This document shows, in pieces, positions 5,971 to 7,821 of a stretch of 7,821 nucleotides of DNA (within the stretch, counting starts at the first letter, position 1; every line of letters begins with the position of its first letter). A program made the position numbers and the translations under genes. The DNA comes from Clostridia bacterium (GTDB taxonomy: Bacteria > Bacillota > Clostridia > Oscillospirales > CAG-382): the NCBI GenBank assembly GCA_017397605.1, contig JAFQII010000298.1, positions 1 through 7,821 of the forward strand, given 5' to 3'. The notes under the pieces are model-generated. The model was not told where the DNA came from. It did not search any database and saw nothing but the letters and a program-made list of their open reading frames with translations.

Positions 5971-5988
5971 CTTTTTGTTTGTAAAAAC

Positions 5989-6017
5989 AGTATACACAAC
6001 CACAAAAACAAAATCAA
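5989..6017 (-). promoter_or_regulatory. putative housekeeping promoter of the sigma operon
   Basis: On the - strand TTGATT (6017-6012) and TATACT (5994-5989) are separated by 17 nt, a near-consensus sigma-A-type promoter. Transcription would start near 5982, leaving a leader of about 90 nt before the sigma start at 5891. I see no convincing ECF-type AAC/CGT promoter pair nearby, so autoregulation by the encoded sigma is not shown by the sequence. Confidence 0.55.
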
Positions 6018-6036
6018 TATTCTTGCAAAAAAACCA

Positions 6037-6065
6037 TTGCGAATCCGTGGCAAAAGGTGTATAAT
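6037..6065 (+). promoter_or_regulatory. sigma-A-type promoter of the SulP transporter gene
   Basis: TTGCGA (6037-6042), 17 nt, then a perfect TATAAT (6060-6065). The predicted start near 6072 gives a leader of about 30 nt before the ATG at 6102. Its -35 box is 19 bp from the -35 box of the divergent sigma promoter, so a regulator bound between them could affect both. Confidence 0.75.
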
Positions 6066-6101
6066 CGGGACGATTTGATGTAGAAAAGAGATGTTTTTTG
6101 G

Positions 6102-7751
6102 ATGAAGAACTTATTTCGCCCCAAGTTGATCGACACGGTCCGCGGATACTCCGCCAAGCAACTGCTGTCCGACTTTGTCGCGGGCGTGATCGTGGCGATC
6201 ATCGCTCTGCCGCTTTCGATCGCGCTGGCGATCGCTTCGGGTGTCTCGCCCGAAAAAGGCATTTACACCGCGATCATCGCAGGCTTTGCCATTTCGCTTC
6301 TGGGCGGCTCACGCGTCAACATTTCGGGCCCGACAGCGGCGTTTGCAACCATCGTCGCAGGCATTGTCGCGGTACACGGTGTCAGCGGATTGGTGCTTGC
6401 TACGCTGATGGCAGGCGTGATCCTCATTTTGATGGGGCTTTTGAAATTCGGTTCGCTGATCAAGTACATTCCCTGCACGATCACGACGGGGTTTACCGCA
6501 GGTATTGCCGTGACGATCGTCATCGGGCAGATCAAGGATTTTTTGGGATTGACCTTTGCGGAAGGCACGCATGCGGTCGAAACGATGGAAAAAGTCGAGG
6601 CGGTCGCAAAATCGCTGTTTACTTTTAATCCGTGGGCATTGCTGGTCGGCGGGATCGGACTTGCGATTCTGATCGTTTGGCCGTACATCAGCAAAAAGAT
6701 TCCCGGCTCGCTGATCGCCGTCGTGGTCGGCGCGGCGCTGGTCAAGCTGTTGGATCTGCCCGTCAACACGATCGGCGACCTGTACCAGATCGACGGCGCA
6801 CTGCCCTCGTTTGCATTCCCCGAAATCAGCGGTGAGTTGATCGTCAAGCTGCTGCCCAACGCATTTACGATCGCCATTCTGGCAGGCATCGAGTCGCTGT
6901 TGTCCTGCGTCGTCTCGGACGGCATGATCGGCGACAAGCACAACTCCAACACCGAGCTGATCGCCCAAGGCGTCGGAAACATCTGCTCCGGTCTGTTTGG
7001 CGGCATCCCCGCGACAGGCGCGATCGCACGCACCGCCGCCAATGTCAAAAACGGCGGCAGAACCCCTGTCGCAGGCATTGTGCACGCACTCGTTTTGCTG
7101 CTCATTCTGGTCGTTCTGATGCCGTTTGCGGCGTGGATTCCCATGCCGATCATTGCCGCGATTTTGTTTGTGGTCGCGTACAACATGTGCGAGTGGCGCA
7201 GCTTTGTCAAACTTTGCAAGACCGCTCCCGCAACGGATATCATCGTGTTGGTCGTCACCTTTGTTTTGACGGTCGTGTTTGACCTTGTCGTTGCGATCGC
7301 GGTCGGTATGATTCTGGCAGTCGTCTTCTTTATGAAACACATGGCAGACCACACGCGCGTGCGCGTCTGGAAACGCGACGAGAGCAACCCGCGCTACAAG
7401 CAGTATCCCGAAAACATCTGTGTGCTGGAGATCGACGGTCCGATGTTCTTTGCCTCGACGGACAAGTTTGTGTCCCTGCCCGATGACGACGGTATCAAAA
7501 CGGTCATCCTGCGCATGCACGACGTTCCGATGCTGGATGCGACGGCGATGAAAACGCTGTTTGCGATCCTGCACTCCTGCAAGGAAAAAGGCGTCCGCCT
7601 GATCCTTGCCCACCTCGGCGAGCAGCCTCTCGCCGCCATGAACCGCGCAAAGTTCATCGACGCGCTCGGAACAGAAAACATCGCCGACATGCCTTCATCA
7701 ATTGCATCCTTATTGAGTTTGGTTGACTTTTCAACGCTCACTTCAGAATAG
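6102..7751 (+). CDS. SulP-family anion transporter with C-terminal STAS domain
   Basis: This 549-residue membrane protein belongs to the SulP (SLC26) family, which moves sulfate, bicarbonate or dicarboxylates. The substrate cannot be told from sequence. Residues about 22-412 form the multi-spanning transport domain. It includes the helix ALPLSIALAIASGVSP (35-50) followed by GIYTAIIAGF, then the GGSRVNISGPTAA stretch (68-80), KYIPCTITTGFTAG (121-134), the SCVVSDGM...HNSNTELIAQG segment (268-290) and GGIPATGAIARTAANVKNGG (300-319). Residues about 438-540 form the cytoplasmic STAS domain, with EIDGPMFFAS and the loop MLDATAMKTL at 477-486. Length and order are normal and no key block is missing. 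The ATG at 6102 has a weak RBS (AAAGAG at 6085-6090, 11 nt away). Divergent from the sigma operon with its own promoter. No neighbour indicates the substrate. Confidence 0.96.
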   Translation: MKNLFRPKLIDTVRGYSAKQLLSDFVAGVIVAIIALPLSIALAIASGVSPEKGIYTAIIAGFAISLLGGSRVNISGPTAAFATIVAGIVAVHGVSGLVLATLMAGVILILMGLLKFGSLIKYIPCTITTGFTAGIAVTIVIGQIKDFLGLTFAEGTHAVETMEKVEAVAKSLFTFNPWALLVGGIGLAILIVWPYISKKIPGSLIAVVVGAALVKLLDLPVNTIGDLYQIDGALPSFAFPEISGELIVKLLPNAFTIAILAGIESLLSCVVSDGMIGDKHNSNTELIAQGVGNICSGLFGGIPATGAIARTAANVKNGGRTPVAGIVHALVLLLILVVLMPFAAWIPMPIIAAILFVVAYNMCEWRSFVKLCKTAPATDIIVLVVTFVLTVVFDLVVAIAVGMILAVVFFMKHMADHTRVRVWKRDESNPRYKQYPENICVLEIDGPMFFASTDKFVSLPDDDGIKTVILRMHDVPMLDATAMKTLFAILHSCKEKGVRLILAHLGEQPLAAMNRAKFIDALGTENIADMPSSIASLLSLVDFSTLTSE

Positions 7752-7772
7752 TCTAATCCGACAACCTTTCCT

Positions 7773-7778
7773 GAGGTG
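7773..7778 (+). promoter_or_regulatory. RBS of the truncated gene at the right edge
   Basis: GAGGTG lies 4 nt before the GTG at 7783. The same GAGGTGAC context serves the lipoprotein start at 4524. It is the main reason to call a gene here; no terminator hairpin is visible between the transporter stop at 7751 and this site, so the two may be co-transcribed. Confidence 0.45.
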
Positions 7779-7782
7779 ACCT

Positions 7783-7821
7783 GTGAAGCGAACCTTTCAA
7801 TATTTCTTCCGCCGCCACAGC
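7783..7821 (+). CDS. possible start of a downstream gene, cut by the window end
   Basis: GTG at 7783 opens a frame that is still open at the edge and reads MKRTFQYFFRRHS. It begins 31 nt after the transporter stop on the same strand. The basic, aromatic N-terminus would fit a cytoplasmic tail ahead of a membrane segment or a signal peptide, but only 13 codons are visible, so this is a guess. The call rests on the RBS and spacing. Confidence 0.45.
   Translation, partial: MKRTFQYFFRRHS

Noticed and set aside
5892..6053. N-terminal extension of the sigma factor to an ATG at 6053
   Set aside because: It would add 54 mostly hydrophobic residues translated from the AT-rich promoter region. The ATG at 5891 has an RBS and gives a normal ECF length.
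5892..6101. ECF-type autoregulatory promoter before the sigma gene
   Set aside because: No convincing AAC-type -35 with a CGT-type -10 at the usual spacing was found. Only the housekeeping-like TTGATT/TATACT pair is supported.
6091..6105. Four-codon ORF (MFFG) ending in an ATGA overlap with the transporter start
   Set aside because: It could couple translation to the transporter, whose own RBS is weak, but the AAAGAG before this ATG has no spacing at all, so initiation there is unlikely. A chance occurrence is the simpler reading.
6263..7613. Long - strand frames opposite the transporter
   Set aside because: They mirror the transporter codons; one translation is Asp/Arg/Gln/His-rich and the other Ala/Ile/Pro/Thr-rich, with no start signals. 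The + strand frame is an unambiguous SulP protein.

Overview
The window looks like a chromosomal segment of a Gram-positive anaerobe, most likely a gut-type clostridium (Ruminococcaceae/Oscillospiraceae-like). The basis is indirect: strong AGGAG-type ribosome binding sites, three lipoproteins with lipoboxes and Ser/Glu- or Gln-rich linkers, an ECF sigma factor followed by a single-pass membrane partner, a bacterial serpin, and mid-range GC. No rRNA, tRNA, IS element, phage gene or CRISPR array was seen.

Layout. Positions 1-873 (+ strand) hold the 3' end of an unknown gene and a complete unknown gene of 239 codons. A 10-bp stem-loop at 861-883 separates them from a convergent block and can terminate transcription from both sides. 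From 5891 down to 890 (- strand) lies a tight five-gene run: ECF sigma factor, membrane-anchored putative anti-sigma factor (ATGA overlap), a lipoprotein with a KPVIYLYPE-type C-terminal domain, a lipoprotein serpin, and a Cys-rich lipoprotein. The only sizeable gap in the run (118 nt) is filled by an array of five different hairpins separated by a 7-nt spacer (ATATCAC, four copies with one variant). The last hairpin runs into the end of the upstream gene and encodes its last eight residues. A 210-nt AT-rich region at 5892-6101 carries back-to-back promoters: TTGATT-17-TATACT for the sigma operon and TTGCGA-17-TATAAT for a + strand SulP-family anion transporter with a STAS domain (6102-7751). 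A GTG start with an RBS at 7783 probably begins the next + strand gene, which is cut by the window end.

How the genes may work together (inference). The sigma/anti-sigma pair probably senses something outside the membrane and switches on its own operon, whose other products are all predicted surface lipoproteins, including a protease inhibitor with an inhibitory-type hinge. This suggests a regulated surface defence or envelope-stress module directed at host or competitor proteases. The anti-sigma lacks the usual zinc-binding motif and has only about 28 cytoplasmic residues. Its outer domain shares a loose pattern with segments in two of the lipoproteins, which hints at a common fold in sensor and effectors. 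None of this was tested by database search.
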